Shown: positions 9,194 through 16,918, numbered from the stretch's first letter. The stretch: 64,000 nucleotides of DNA from Flavobacterium undicola (GCF_009909155.2 NZ_JAAAPM020000011.1:62001-126000), one strand, 5' to 3'. Program-made: numbers and translations. Notes: generated by a model from the letters alone, not told the origin.

Positions 9194-9679
9194 TCATAAT
9201 CTAATTCCGAATCCAATTGCGGCATCAATAGTATTAAATGTATCTTTTTCGTTAGTGTAACTATTTGAGGTATATGTTCCATCCCAATCATATCCAATAC
9301 CTAAATCCAAAAAATATTTTTTAGATTTTCCAAGATTAATCATTGCTCCTATGGTAGCCATTTTGCCTTTAATTAATTCAGTATTATCATTGGTTAATAG
9401 ATTTTCAGAAACTCCAATAATTCCATATCCCAAATTCAGATACATCCATTTGTAGCTAATTTGCCCGCCAATCTCGTACCAAAGTCCTCCTCCGAATGAG
9501 CCTAATCCTACCAATAAACCCGAATTTCTGTACCCAATTATAGTTTTAGTTCCAATCCCTCCATAGTTGCCTCCTATACCAACACCAATGTTTAAAATGT
9601 TATTGGGATAATCATTTTGGCAATATCCAACGGCAATAAATGCAATTGTAGCAAAAACAGTTAATATCATTTTTTTCAT
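9194..9679 (-). CDS. Secreted glycine-rich protein, probable small outer-membrane barrel
   Basis: This 161-residue protein has a clear signal peptide (about residues 1-20, cleavage after VGYC or just before QND). The mature part alternates polar and hydrophobic residues in short strands with many glycines and aromatics and ends in IGFGIRL, a pattern common for eight-stranded outer-membrane beta-barrels of Bacteroidetes. No family can be named. It has no co-directional neighbour, so it is probably monocistronic. Function unknown; the barrel reading is an inference from strand periodicity and signal peptide. Confidence 0.65.
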   Translation of the reverse strand: MKKMILTVFATIAFIAVGYCQNDYPNNILNIGVGIGGNYGGIGTKTIIGYRNSGLLVGLGSFGGGLWYEIGGQISYKWMYLNLGYGIIGVSENLLTNDNTELIKGKMATIGAMINLGKSKKYFLDLGIGYDWDGTYTSNSYTNEKDTFNTIDAAIGFGIRL

Positions 9680-10135
9680 AATAAAAATTATAAATTTTGT
9701 AATGTACTTTTACATAATAAAGTTATTGTTTTTATTTGACACAACAATGTTTTTTATCATTGATAAACAACATCTTAGACACATTAAAATACCATCAAAC
9801 AATAATTTTAGTGCTCATAAAAAAACTCTTTGATAATATCAAATGATAGTATCAATGAACCCACCCGATGAGAGCAGTTGTTCCAACATTTTAGCTCAAA
9901 TAACTTCTAGAAACTAATAAAATAAATTAGCCCACCCAGTGACACGTTAACTCAAGGAACTCACTACACAACATCCATACTAAAAATCAACAACTTAGAA
10001 TAAAATAAAAACTTTTCACATCATTTTTTTTATTAATTTAATGCTATAATACAAATCATTTAATATCAAAAAAAAGAATACACCAGAGTAGCCGAAAACT
10101 GCATATTGAAAGAGTAGGCAACAAAAATTTAGGTC
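9680..10135. other. 456-bp intergenic region with no gene seen
   Basis: This AT-rich region separates two divergent small secreted-protein genes and must hold both promoters. Two short related stretches share CCCACCC followed by GA and GTT (around 9860 and 9930). No ORF, terminator or RNA gene is recognisable. Confidence 0.5.
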
Positions 10136-10555
10136 ATGAAAAAAATTACATTATCACTTTCAATGTTGTTTTTCATTGTAAATTCTTTTTGCCAGACACA
10201 AACTACAACATTTTCGAAAGATTACTATTTGGAAAAAAGTAAAAGCCAAAAAAAAACAGGCTGGAGAATTTTAGGAGCTGGTTTAGGAATTGCTGCAATT
10301 GGAGGTCTTGTACAATTAAGCAATGCAAACCAAACATCTTATGGTTCGGGCTTTGATTTCGATTTTACCGGAGCTTACATTGCCATTGGTGGAGGTGTTT
10401 TGTCTCTAGCCAGCATTCCTTTTTTTGTAAATTCCTCTAAAAATAAAAAGTTAGCGTTAGCCGTAACCATTGATAATCAAAATATCCTTCTTCCTCAAGA
10501 AAATAATTTCACTTTTAAAAAACAACCTTCGCTCTGTTTAAGGATTGAATTATAA
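10136..10555 (+). CDS. Secreted or membrane hypothetical protein
   Basis: This 139-residue protein has a signal peptide (about residues 1-19, ending NSFCQ). A Lys-rich segment follows, then two hydrophobic, glycine-rich helices at about residues 44-60 and 80-102, and a polar C-terminal strand region. The KKTGWRILGAGLG pattern resembles small Bacteroidetes envelope proteins with paired glycine-rich helices, but I know no function. It is flanked by long intergenic regions and appears monocistronic. The ATG at 10136 is the only sensible start, because the signal peptide begins there. Confidence 0.65.
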   Translation: MKKITLSLSMLFFIVNSFCQTQTTTFSKDYYLEKSKSQKKTGWRILGAGLGIAAIGGLVQLSNANQTSYGSGFDFDFTGAYIAIGGGVLSLASIPFFVNSSKNKKLALAVTIDNQNILLPQENNFTFKKQPSLCLRIEL

Positions 10556-10630
10556 TAAAAACGTTATCTAATCTTTTAGATATGTTCAAACCTTAGCACA
10601 TTAAGCCATTCTGCCGTCTCTTCTAGTGGC

Positions 10631-10664
10631 TTTTAATAGTAATGCGACAGCTTTACTATTAAAA
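10631..10664 (+). terminator. Perfect 12-bp hairpin, probable terminator
   Basis: TTTTAATAGTAA at 10631-10642 pairs with 10653-10664 around a 10-base loop, about 75 bp after the preceding gene. The U-rich left arm and A-rich right arm would allow termination on either strand. Confidence 0.6.
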
Positions 10665-10737
10665 ATTGTATCGAGAAGTTTATATAAAGTAGCGTTCTTG
10701 ATACATTCTATTGGAAAGAAAAATTTGGGCTTATTAA

Positions 10738-10918
10738 TTTTCTTTTTTGCTTGATCAAAAAAGAAACAAAAAAATCAAGTCTTACACTTCCTCGTCGGTC
10801 AAATTAGTTTTCGAATATTAAAAGAAAATAACTCGCTACGCTCAAACAGATTTTCTTTTTACATATTCTTCAAACATTTGACACTCGACTGCGGAAGCTA
10901 AGGACAATTGAACCGCAG
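10738..10918. repeat. Non-coding element made of three consecutive inverted repeats
   Basis: Three nested palindromes are visible. The first is a T-rich/A-rich pair at about 10738-10768. The second is an imperfect inverted repeat with arms of about 32 bp, at 10798-10829 and 10850-10882, around a 20-base loop. The third is CTGCGG (10889) pairing with CCGCAG (10913). No ORF crosses it. The sequence style matches intergenic repeats I recall from Flavobacterium genomes, but a structured RNA is not excluded. The 190 bp after it show nothing else. Confidence 0.5.
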
Positions 10919-11108
10919 AAACGAGAATATTTTGATTTATAGTTTAACGTACCCAAAACATTCTCAAAACCACCTCTAAAAATATATTCCCCATCACTTT
11001 TTTAGAATATTTTTCAAAAAAACCCTTCCTAAAGCCTTATAAATACTGAGTTCAGTATTTTTTCACAAATAAACTCTACTAATTCTATAGAATTTATAAA
11101 TTATTTTG

Positions 11109-11116
11109 TAGGTTTG
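11109..11116 (+). promoter_or_regulatory. Promoter -7 element TAGGTTTG
   Basis: TAGGTTTG fits the Bacteroidetes -7 consensus TAnnTTTG. It lies 8 bp before the ATG of the 24-codon ORF at 11125, so the transcript would begin at or very near that codon. No clear -33 TTG is seen. Confidence 0.55.
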
Positions 11117-11124
11117 CATCAACA

Positions 11125-11199
11125 ATGAAAGTATTTAAGTTAAACAACATTTTTATATCGAATGTAACTTGGAAGTTTTTCGACATAAAATGGCTTTAA
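11125..11199 (+). CDS. Possible leader peptide, 24 residues
   Basis: A short ORF opens just after the TAGGTTTG element and encodes 24 residues, with a Trp-Lys-Phe-Phe segment and Lys-Trp-Leu at the end. It stops 24 bp before an intrinsic terminator at 11224. The promoter, mini-ORF and terminator order is that of an attenuation leader. No homologue is known to me, and a short ORF of this size can occur by chance. Confidence 0.35.
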   Translation: MKVFKLNNIFISNVTWKFFDIKWL

Positions 11200-11223
11200 T
11201 AGCTTCTTGATTTTTTTTTTGGA

Positions 11224-11252
11224 GCCTTTCATCCAAAGTGAAAGGCTTTTTT
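11224..11252 (+). terminator. Intrinsic terminator or attenuator 1
   Basis: An 8-bp stem GCCTTTCA/TGAAAGGC with a 7-base loop is followed by six T. It lies between two short ORFs, upstream of the dehydrogenase gene, on the same strand. Confidence 0.75.
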
Positions 11253-11273
11253 AAAATTTTATAAAATAATAAC

Positions 11274-11369
11274 ATGAGATCCAATAGAAACAGAAATAGA
11301 ATGATGCAATCCTGTCACATGAAAATTCCTCCATGTTGTTGTTACTTAGTCTTATTTGTAGAAAAATAA
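11274..11369 (+). CDS. Cysteine-rich short ORF (31 residues), possible leader peptide
   Basis: This ORF encodes 31 residues with an Arg/Asn-rich start, a CHMK segment (residues 14-17) and three consecutive Cys at 21-23, read from TGT TGT TGT at 11334-11342. Its stop codon overlaps the left arm of the terminator at 11368. A Cys tract followed at once by an intrinsic terminator is the layout expected for ribosome-mediated, cysteine-responsive attenuation; polycysteine leader ORFs with this role are described in other phyla. The downstream gene is a Glu/Leu-type dehydrogenase, not an obvious sulfur gene, so the link is uncertain. Confidence 0.5.
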   Translation: MRSNRNRNRMMQSCHMKIPPCCCYLVLFVEK

Positions 11370-11402
11370 AGCTCTTTTGCAACAACTCAAAAGAGCTTTT
11401 TT
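11368..11402 (+). terminator. Intrinsic terminator or attenuator 2
   Basis: Arms 11368-11379 and 11388-11399 pair perfectly over 12 bp around an 8-base loop, and T continues to 11402. The left arm includes the last two bases of the Cys-rich ORF's stop codon, so a ribosome finishing that ORF would cover the stem. The dehydrogenase ATG lies 50 bp further on. Confidence 0.8.
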
Positions 11403-11452
11403 ATGGAATAAATTTAAAAAATACAATCAAACAGATTTAACAGAATAAAATC

Positions 11453-12739
11453 ATGAGTGCAGAAATTATCAAACAGAACCCCTTTCAATCAATGATTGAC
11501 AGGTTTAATATAGCAGCAGACATTTTGAAATTGGATGCCCCAATTCGTCAAAAATTACAACGCCCGGAAAAACAAATTGTAGTTAACTTTTCGATCTTGT
11601 TAGATAACGGAATCGAACAAAACTTTGAAGGCTACCGTATTATTCACAATACGGCTTTAGGGCCTTCAAAAGGCGGAATTCGCTACGACACTGCTGTGAA
11701 TTTAGAAGAAGTAAAAGCCCTGGCAGCCTGGATGACCTGGAAATCGGCGGTGACTGGAATTCCTTTTGGAGGAGCCAAAGGAGGAATTATTTGCGATCCA
11801 AGCACACTCTCTAAAAGAGAATTGGAGAAAATAACAAGAGCTTATACTAAAAGTTTATCGGATATTTTTGGACCTGAAAAAGATGTTCCTGCCCCGGATA
11901 TGGGAACAGGACCGGATGAAATGGGATGGCTAATGGATGAATTTTCGCTAGTTCATGGCAAAACGGTTCATGGTGTAGTTACAGGTAAACATTTACACGC
12001 CGGAGGTTCTTTAGGACGCGTAGAAGCAACGGGAAAAGGCGTGAGCATTATCACACTTTTAGCACTTGAACATTTAAAGCTAAGACCGGCTAAATCTTCT
12101 GTTGCGGTTCAGGGATTTGGAAACGTAGGATTGCATTCGGCTTTATTTCTTTTCGAAAAAGGATTGAAAGTGCTTGCTGTTAGTGATGTTTCGGAAGCAT
12201 TGTACAATCCGGACGGAATTAATATTCCGGAACTGATTTTGTATTATAACCTCAACAATAAGAGCATCAAAGGCTACCCAAATTCGGTTTCAATTAAGCA
12301 TGAGGAACTGTTGCTTTTAGAAGTTGATGTGTTAATACCTGCTGCAAAAGAAGATGTGATTACCAGAAGCAATGCTGGCGATGTTAGAGCTAAAATTATT
12401 GTCGAAGGCGCCAACGGCCCAGTTTCTTCAGATGCTGATGCCATTTTGCATGCCAATAATGTTTTAGTAGTTCCTGATATTTTAGCCAATGCGGGTGGAG
12501 TTACAGTTTCTTATTTCGAATGGCTTCAAAATACGCTAGTAGAAAAATGGGGTGTCAATCAAGTAAACAGACAACTGGAAAGCATATTAACGAAAAGTTT
12601 TGAAACTGTTTTTCAAACAGCCAGCAAGTATAATGTGACGCCGCGTATTGCCTCTTACATCCTTGCTTTGCGAAAAGTAGCCGTAACACAAGCTGTGAAA
12701 GAAGTAGCCTTGACTACTGTCAATTATAAACAAAATTAG
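11453..12739 (+). CDS. gdhA: Glu/Leu/Phe/Val dehydrogenase, probably glutamate dehydrogenase
   Basis: This 428-residue NAD(P)-dependent amino-acid dehydrogenase should reversibly deaminate glutamate to 2-oxoglutarate and ammonia in the cytoplasm. The substrate-binding domain shows PSKGGIRY with K73, MTWKSAV with K97, and the catalytic Lys K109 in FGGAKGG; D149 follows in VPAPDMGTG. The Rossmann fold has GFGNVG at 221-226. The length fits hexameric catabolic-type GDH; leucine or phenylalanine dehydrogenases are usually nearer 350-370 residues. Two short-ORF-plus-terminator units lie directly upstream and may control its transcription. No co-directional gene follows closely. Confidence 0.88.
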   Translation: MSAEIIKQNPFQSMIDRFNIAADILKLDAPIRQKLQRPEKQIVVNFSILLDNGIEQNFEGYRIIHNTALGPSKGGIRYDTAVNLEEVKALAAWMTWKSAVTGIPFGGAKGGIICDPSTLSKRELEKITRAYTKSLSDIFGPEKDVPAPDMGTGPDEMGWLMDEFSLVHGKTVHGVVTGKHLHAGGSLGRVEATGKGVSIITLLALEHLKLRPAKSSVAVQGFGNVGLHSALFLFEKGLKVLAVSDVSEALYNPDGINIPELILYYNLNNKSIKGYPNSVSIKHEELLLLEVDVLIPAAKEDVITRSNAGDVRAKIIVEGANGPVSSDADAILHANNVLVVPDILANAGGVTVSYFEWLQNTLVEKWGVNQVNRQLESILTKSFETVFQTASKYNVTPRIASYILALRKVAVTQAVKEVALTTVNYKQN

Positions 12740-12838
12740 ATTGTTCAAAAGTCGGAAAGGGATATTGTATCTGTTATAAGCCGTAAGGTTTGTTAATTGA
12801 TATAAATATCTCTTTTTGTTTAAATGTATTATTAAAAA

Positions 12839-14062
12839 ATGAAGCATATAAATTTTCTTGCCTTCGTGATGCCTGCTTTTTTTCTGTTTTTGTATTTAGA
12901 ATTTAAGCTTGCCCAACGTAGAAAAAGACCGGAAATTTTTAATTATGAAAGTTCTGTTTCCAATATCAGTATTGGAATTGCCGAAAGATTGATCAATTTA
13001 TTTATAGCAGCGAGTTTTTATCAGCTGTATTATTTGATTTATGATGATTATCGCATTTTTAATATTCCGAGTAACATATTTATATGGTTCATATTGATTC
13101 TCATGACCGATTTTGTCTGGTATTGGTACCACAGACTGGGGCATGAAGTGAATTTTTTCTGGGCTGCCCATATTGTGCATCATCACAGTGAAGCATTCAA
13201 TTTTACCACCGCCGCCCGAATTACCACTTTTCAGGCTATTGTTCGAACCGGATTTTGGTGCGTCCTGCCTTTATTAGGATTTCACCCATCGATGGTCATC
13301 ACGATGTTAATTGTTCACGGTGCCTATTCTTTTTTTACGCATACCCAATTGGTAGGCAAAATAAAATGGCTCGAATATGTTTTTGTAACTCCGTCAGTAC
13401 ACGGTGTACATCATGCCTCAGATGAGAAATATTTAGACAAGAATTTTGGAGATATGTTTACCTTTTGGGATCGACTTTTTGGAACTTTTCAATCCGAAGA
13501 AGAAAAACCAAAATACGGATTAACTCATCCATTAAAAAGCTATAGTTTTCTGTGGCAGCATTTCCATTATTATTTCGAAATTTTCGAATTATGGAAACGC
13601 TCTAAGGGTTTTAAAGCCAAATTTAATGCGGTATTTGGAAGTCCGGCTCACATGGATCAGAACATCCGACCTGAGTTAGAAAAACGCTTTCTTCAGGATA
13701 AATCTACTTCGAATAAACGCCTAAAATTCAGGAATTATCTCTATATCCAATTGGGAATTTCAATTTTGTTTTTGACTGTCGTTACCTATTATTTTGAGTT
13801 TTTAAACGGTATTGACAAAGTTTTTGCGTTGACTTTTATCCTTATTACACTCATCAATTGCGGGGCTTTATTAGAACAGCGAAAATGGATTTATTATCTT
13901 GAATACGGCAGAATTTACATTGTAACCAGCTATTTTTTATACGAAGAAAACCTCATCACTTTCTTCCTAGTCCCTTTATTTATTATGTTTTTTGCCGAAC
14001 AACTGTTCTCGTTAGGAAAGCGGTATCGGGATGTTATCCTTCAATTAGAAACTTCAGAATAA
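12839..14062 (+). CDS. Sterol desaturase/fatty acid hydroxylase family membrane protein
   Basis: This 407-residue membrane protein has the di-iron histidine clusters of the fatty acid hydroxylase superfamily: HRLGH (98-102), HIVHH (111-115) and VHGVHH (about 188-192). A histidine-bearing helix at about 160-170 adds further candidates. The N-terminal 250 residues carry the hydroxylase domain with four to five membrane helices; the C-terminal third (about 300-400) holds another set of hydrophobic helices. It probably oxidises a lipid alkyl chain or isoprenoid at the inner membrane; alkylglycerol-monooxygenase-like activity is another possibility. It is monocistronic and ends in a clear terminator. 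Confidence 0.8.
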   Translation: MKHINFLAFVMPAFFLFLYLEFKLAQRRKRPEIFNYESSVSNISIGIAERLINLFIAASFYQLYYLIYDDYRIFNIPSNIFIWFILILMTDFVWYWYHRLGHEVNFFWAAHIVHHHSEAFNFTTAARITTFQAIVRTGFWCVLPLLGFHPSMVITMLIVHGAYSFFTHTQLVGKIKWLEYVFVTPSVHGVHHASDEKYLDKNFGDMFTFWDRLFGTFQSEEEKPKYGLTHPLKSYSFLWQHFHYYFEIFELWKRSKGFKAKFNAVFGSPAHMDQNIRPELEKRFLQDKSTSNKRLKFRNYLYIQLGISILFLTVVTYYFEFLNGIDKVFALTFILITLINCGALLEQRKWIYYLEYGRIYIVTSYFLYEENLITFFLVPLFIMFFAEQLFSLGKRYRDVILQLETSE

Positions 14063-14070
14063 ATTATAAC

Positions 14071-14104
14071 AAAACCTGTAAAACTTGATTTTACAGGTTT
14101 TTTA
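14071..14104 (+). terminator. Terminator after the hydroxylase-family gene
   Basis: AAAACCTGTAAAA (14071-14083) pairs perfectly with 14089-14101 around a 5-base loop, followed by T. It starts 8 bp after the stop codon. Confidence 0.85.
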
Positions 14105-14200
14105 TTTTTAGATATTAGCATCGAAACTATTCTGAAAACTAAAAATATATTTAATTATTTGTAAGAATATTTTATATATTTGATAATAATAAAATCTGAA

Positions 14201-14275
14201 TGCCGTCAGGTCTATCCACCAAAAATTGGGTCGATAAGTCTAATTTTATCTGATCTATATACAAGTTAGGCGTCA
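14201..14275. repeat. attC-like spacer A (upstream of cassette 1)
   Basis: The right end carries GTTAGGCGT at 14265-14273, which satisfies the integron core GTTRRRY (GTTAGGC). Its reverse complement, ACGCCTAA, reappears at 15099-15106, at the far end of the following two-gene block. The left boundary is uncertain; a TGCCGTCAGG segment near 14201 may be its outer arm. Confidence 0.45.
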
Positions 14276-14291
14276 GTTGACAAGAAACGAA

Positions 14292-14612
14292 ATGGAAAAT
14301 AACAAATTGAAAAAAATGGAAATTCCAAAAATTAAATTAGTCCCAAGTCCAGAAACAAACGAAGCGGCATCTGCGGTAGGTTACAAATGGAATGAGATTG
14401 CGGGAACTAGACATTTCTTAGGCGGAAAACCTGAAGAAGTTAGTGAGGATGATTATCCAACTTGCGATAATTGCAAAAAAGAAATGACTTTTTATGCTCA
14501 AATAGATAGTATTGGAGAAAATTATGATTTAGCGGATTGTATGGTAATTCATAATTATGTTTGTTTTAGTTGTTTAACTGTAAAAGCGCAATTAATGCAA
14601 CTATTAGCCTAA
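14292..14612 (+). CDS. Small zinc-ribbon-like hypothetical protein
   Basis: This 106-residue soluble protein has two Cys pairs, CDNC at about residues 56-59 and CFSC at about 93-96, suggesting one bound zinc. The region between them (MTFYAQIDS) recalls the C-terminal part of YwqG/DUF1963-type proteins, but this is weak. The ATG at 14292 is preferred over an upstream TTG at 14277, which sits next to the attC-like core. It is the first gene of a hairpin-flanked block and has no recognisable function. Confidence 0.6.
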   Translation: MENNKLKKMEIPKIKLVPSPETNEAASAVGYKWNEIAGTRHFLGGKPEEVSEDDYPTCDNCKKEMTFYAQIDSIGENYDLADCMVIHNYVCFSCLTVKAQLMQLLA

Positions 14613-14661
14613 AATCAAATTATTACAAAAAAACACTCTCCTAAAATAAAAATTGAAAACT

Positions 14662-15081
14662 ATGATCGATAAATTATTTACCAACAAAATTTTCAGGACA
14701 TTATTAATTTTATTTGTTGGAATTGATCTTATAATTACAATTTCAAGAATTTCTAGCAATAATGACTTCGCTTCTACAATAATTTTGCGGTATTTTAATC
14801 TACTTTTAACTTTAGTTACCTTTATTTCATTCTTCATAACAACAAAACATTCATTGTCAATAATTAAGATTTACATAATTTTTAAACAAATAGTATTTCC
14901 AATTTTTATGATAGTTTATGGTTTAAAAGAATTCTTGTTTTATGGCTATAATAGATATAGAATTGAAACTTATTTTGAATTTAGTCTTAGTTTATTAATT
15001 GGATTTGTGATTTACTATTTCTTTAAAAAATACAGAGTAGAAAACATTGAATACGGAGAAAAACAGAAAATGGAAACATAA
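14662..15081 (+). CDS. Four-helix membrane protein, unknown
   Basis: This 139-residue protein is strongly hydrophobic, with about four transmembrane helices (roughly residues 10-28, 42-60, 66-88 and 104-126) and a charged C-terminal tail. It follows the zinc-ribbon protein by 49 bp inside the same flanked block. The start is the ATG at 14662 rather than an in-frame TTG at 14653. Codon use is very AT-rich, like the rest of the array. No family is recognised. Confidence 0.55.
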   Translation: MIDKLFTNKIFRTLLILFVGIDLIITISRISSNNDFASTIILRYFNLLLTLVTFISFFITTKHSLSIIKIYIIFKQIVFPIFMIVYGLKEFLFYGYNRYRIETYFEFSLSLLIGFVIYYFFKKYRVENIEYGEKQKMET

Positions 15082-15098
15082 ATTAAATAAGCAACCGA

Positions 15099-15181
15099 AC
15101 GCCTAAAATCTAATACAAAGGATTTGGACAATTGGCTTAATTTAATCCCAAACCACTTGTAGCAATAGAACGTTGTGCCTA
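15099..15181. repeat. attC-like spacer B
   Basis: The element starts with ACGCCTAA, complementary to the core that opens cassette 1. It has inner arms CTAATACAAAGGATTTGG and CCAAACCACTTGTAG and ends with GTTGTGCCTA at 15172-15181. The inner arms pair imperfectly. The end sequence is the exact reverse complement of TAGGCACAAC at 15778-15787. Its CAATTGGCTTAA segment is shared exactly with spacer C, and spacer D has a one-base variant. Confidence 0.55.
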
Positions 15182-15198
15182 ATACTAAAAATTAAACT

Positions 15199-15780
15199 AT
15201 GAAAGATTCAAATATCTTAGATATCCCTAAACTTCATTTTGAAATCGATGCAAAATCGAAAGAAATCGGCTTCACTATGCCTTCAGATTTGTTGATTGGG
15301 ACATTATTGAAGACACTTATTACTTCCAAACCAAAATCAAAAATATTGGAACTTGGAACTGGAATTGGTCTTTCACTTTCTTGGATGATTGACGGAATGG
15401 ATTCTGAATCTAAATTAGTTACTATTGACAATGACCCAAAACTAACTGATATAGCTCAAAGTTATTTTGGAACTGATGAAAGAGTTGAAATTATTTGTGC
15501 GGACGGAAGTGAATGGATTAAAAACTACAATAGTGAAAAATTTGATTTAGTATTTGCAGACGCTTGGCCAGGAAAATATAGTGAAATAGATGAAATTCTG
15601 GAATTGGTAAAAGTCGGAGGTTTTTATATTATTGATGATATGTTGACACAACCAAATTGGCCTGAAGGACATCAAGAAAATGTCAATAAACTAATCGAAT
15701 ATTTGGAAAACAGAATGGATTTCAACTTAACAAAGATGAATTGGTCAACAGGTATTGTAATTGCGACAAAAAAGTACTAG
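15199..15780 (+). CDS. Class I SAM-dependent methyltransferase, O-methyltransferase-like
   Basis: This 193-residue protein has a SAM-binding motif I, ILELGTGIGLS (about residues 49-59), an acidic motif II with VTID at about 74-77, and FADAWPGKY near residues 112-120. It ends with beta strands typical of the fold. The pattern resembles small O-methyltransferases of the catechol-OMT-like family, but the substrate is unknown. Its stop codon (TAG, 15778-15780) forms the first bases of the TAGGCACAAC end of spacer C, so gene and spacer are fused, as is usual for compact gene cassettes. It is the only gene in cassette 2. Confidence 0.75.
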   Translation: MKDSNILDIPKLHFEIDAKSKEIGFTMPSDLLIGTLLKTLITSKPKSKILELGTGIGLSLSWMIDGMDSESKLVTIDNDPKLTDIAQSYFGTDERVEIICADGSEWIKNYNSEKFDLVFADAWPGKYSEIDEILELVKVGGFYIIDDMLTQPNWPEGHQENVNKLIEYLENRMDFNLTKMNWSTGIVIATKKY

Positions 15781-15912
15781 GCACAACAGCATTCCAACAG
15801 CTATTACAACGCATTTGAGCAATTGGCTTAATGGAAAGGGATGATTTTGCAAATCCGAAAATAGGGCATAATTTAGTACCAAACCAGCTGTAGTACCGGA
15901 ACATTAGTTGCA
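15778..15912. repeat. attC-like spacer C
   Basis: It opens with TAGGCACAAC, exact complement of the end of spacer B. It contains the shared segments CTATTACAACGCATTTGAGC and CAATTGGCTTAATGGAAA, then CCAAACCAGCTGTAG near 15879. It ends with GTTGCA at 15907-15912. Compared with spacer D it lacks a short internal segment; compared with B it has an extra central portion of about 45 bp. Confidence 0.55.
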
Positions 15913-15937
15913 ATACCCAGAAATCCAATATAGTATT

Positions 15938-16231
15938 ATGAACATAAAATTATTTTTTCTGTTAGTTATTATTGAATCGCTTTGTGTGGTTGGTGGATTT
16001 TTTGGACTTATTTTATTTTTCTTTCTTTATTTTGGTTCAGGTGCTGGAGCAAGTTCTGACAAAGCTATATTAACTGAAAATGTGTCGTTTGTAATCCTAT
16101 TTTTATTGCCATTGCTCTTTGGGATTTTTAAATACAGAGCTTTAACAGAAAAATTAAAAGCTAAAAGTTATTTATACTCAGGTTTGCTCGTGACAATAGT
16201 TAGCGGAATATATTTCGATCTGAATATGTAA
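15938..16231 (+). CDS. Three-helix membrane protein, unknown
   Basis: This 97-residue protein has three hydrophobic helices (about residues 4-33, 48-62 and 75-92) and a glycine/alanine-rich GSGAGASSD loop after the first. The ATG at 15938 is chosen over a TTG at 15908 that overlaps the spacer end. Its last codons run directly into spacer D (TGTAAC at 16227-16232 includes the TAA stop at 16229-16231). No function is recognised. It is the only gene of cassette 3. Confidence 0.55.
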   Translation: MNIKLFFLLVIIESLCVVGGFFGLILFFFLYFGSGAGASSDKAILTENVSFVILFLLPLLFGIFKYRALTEKLKAKSYLYSGLLVTIVSGIYFDLNM

Positions 16232-16350
16232 CAGCACTACTACCAACACCTACTACAACGGATTTGGGCAATAGGCTTAATGGAAAGTTGGTTGTGTATT
16301 TGGGATGATTTGTAAAATCCGAAAAAAGTGATTAATTTAATCTCAAATCC
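16227..16350. repeat. attC-like spacer D, right end degenerate
   Basis: It opens with TGTAAC, which pairs with the GTTGCA end of spacer C if one G-T pair is allowed. It has the shared left arm CCTACTACAACGGATTTGGG and the GCTTAATGGAAA segment. The right part reads CTCAAATCCAACAATC where spacers B and C have CCAAACC...GTAG, and no closing core is seen, so the array appears to end here. Confidence 0.5.
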
Positions 16351-16412
16351 AACAATCATAATTCTATCAAAAAAAGGAAATATTTAATTTTATTAATTTA
16401 AAAAAGAATACA

Positions 16413-16868
16413 ATGGCAAATAAAGTTACACTTCACAGAGTTTTTACTGCAAGTCCTGAAAAAGTTTATAAAGCTTTCACAGATGCTGACGCTATGGCGT
16501 CCTGGTTACCACCTTATGGTTTTGTTTGCAAAGTACATAGTATGGATGTGCAAATTGGAGGTAAATACAAAATGTCGTTTACAAACTTCACTACGGGTAA
16601 TAGTCATTCATTTGGTGGTGAATATTTAGAAATTATCCCTAATGAACTATTAAAATATACTGACGAGTTTGACGATCCAAATTTGCCCGGACAAATGATT
16701 ACAAAAATAGAATTACGAAAAGTATTGTGTGGCACAGAACTTTTTGCTACACAAGAAGGAATACCTGATGTAATACCCACTGAAATGTGTTATTTAGGTT
16801 GGCAAGAATCGTTAGACAAACTAAAACGTTTGGTAGAACCGAATATTCCAGATAGTGCAGATTTGTAA
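16413..16868 (+). CDS. SRPBCC/AHSA1-family protein
   Basis: This 151-residue protein has the START-like helix-grip fold of the AHSA1 group. It opens with the family-typical LHRVFTASPEKVYKAFTD stretch, followed by a WLPPYGF segment, GGKY..SF strands, and a C-terminal helix containing GWQESLDKLKRLVE. Members bind hydrophobic ligands or act in stress responses; the exact role is not predictable. It lies just after the degenerate right end of spacer D and may not be part of the array. No co-directional neighbour follows. Confidence 0.8.
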   Translation: MANKVTLHRVFTASPEKVYKAFTDADAMASWLPPYGFVCKVHSMDVQIGGKYKMSFTNFTTGNSHSFGGEYLEIIPNELLKYTDEFDDPNLPGQMITKIELRKVLCGTELFATQEGIPDVIPTEMCYLGWQESLDKLKRLVEPNIPDSADL

Positions 16869-16918
16869 TCCGTACCCACAACAGTGAAGCAATCAAATAC
16901 TTTGTAGAGTTACTTGAT

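Noticed and set aside
11109..11452. SAM, TPP or other known riboswitch before the dehydrogenase
   Set aside because: None of the conserved riboswitch core sequences I know is visible; the short ORFs and hairpins fit attenuation better.
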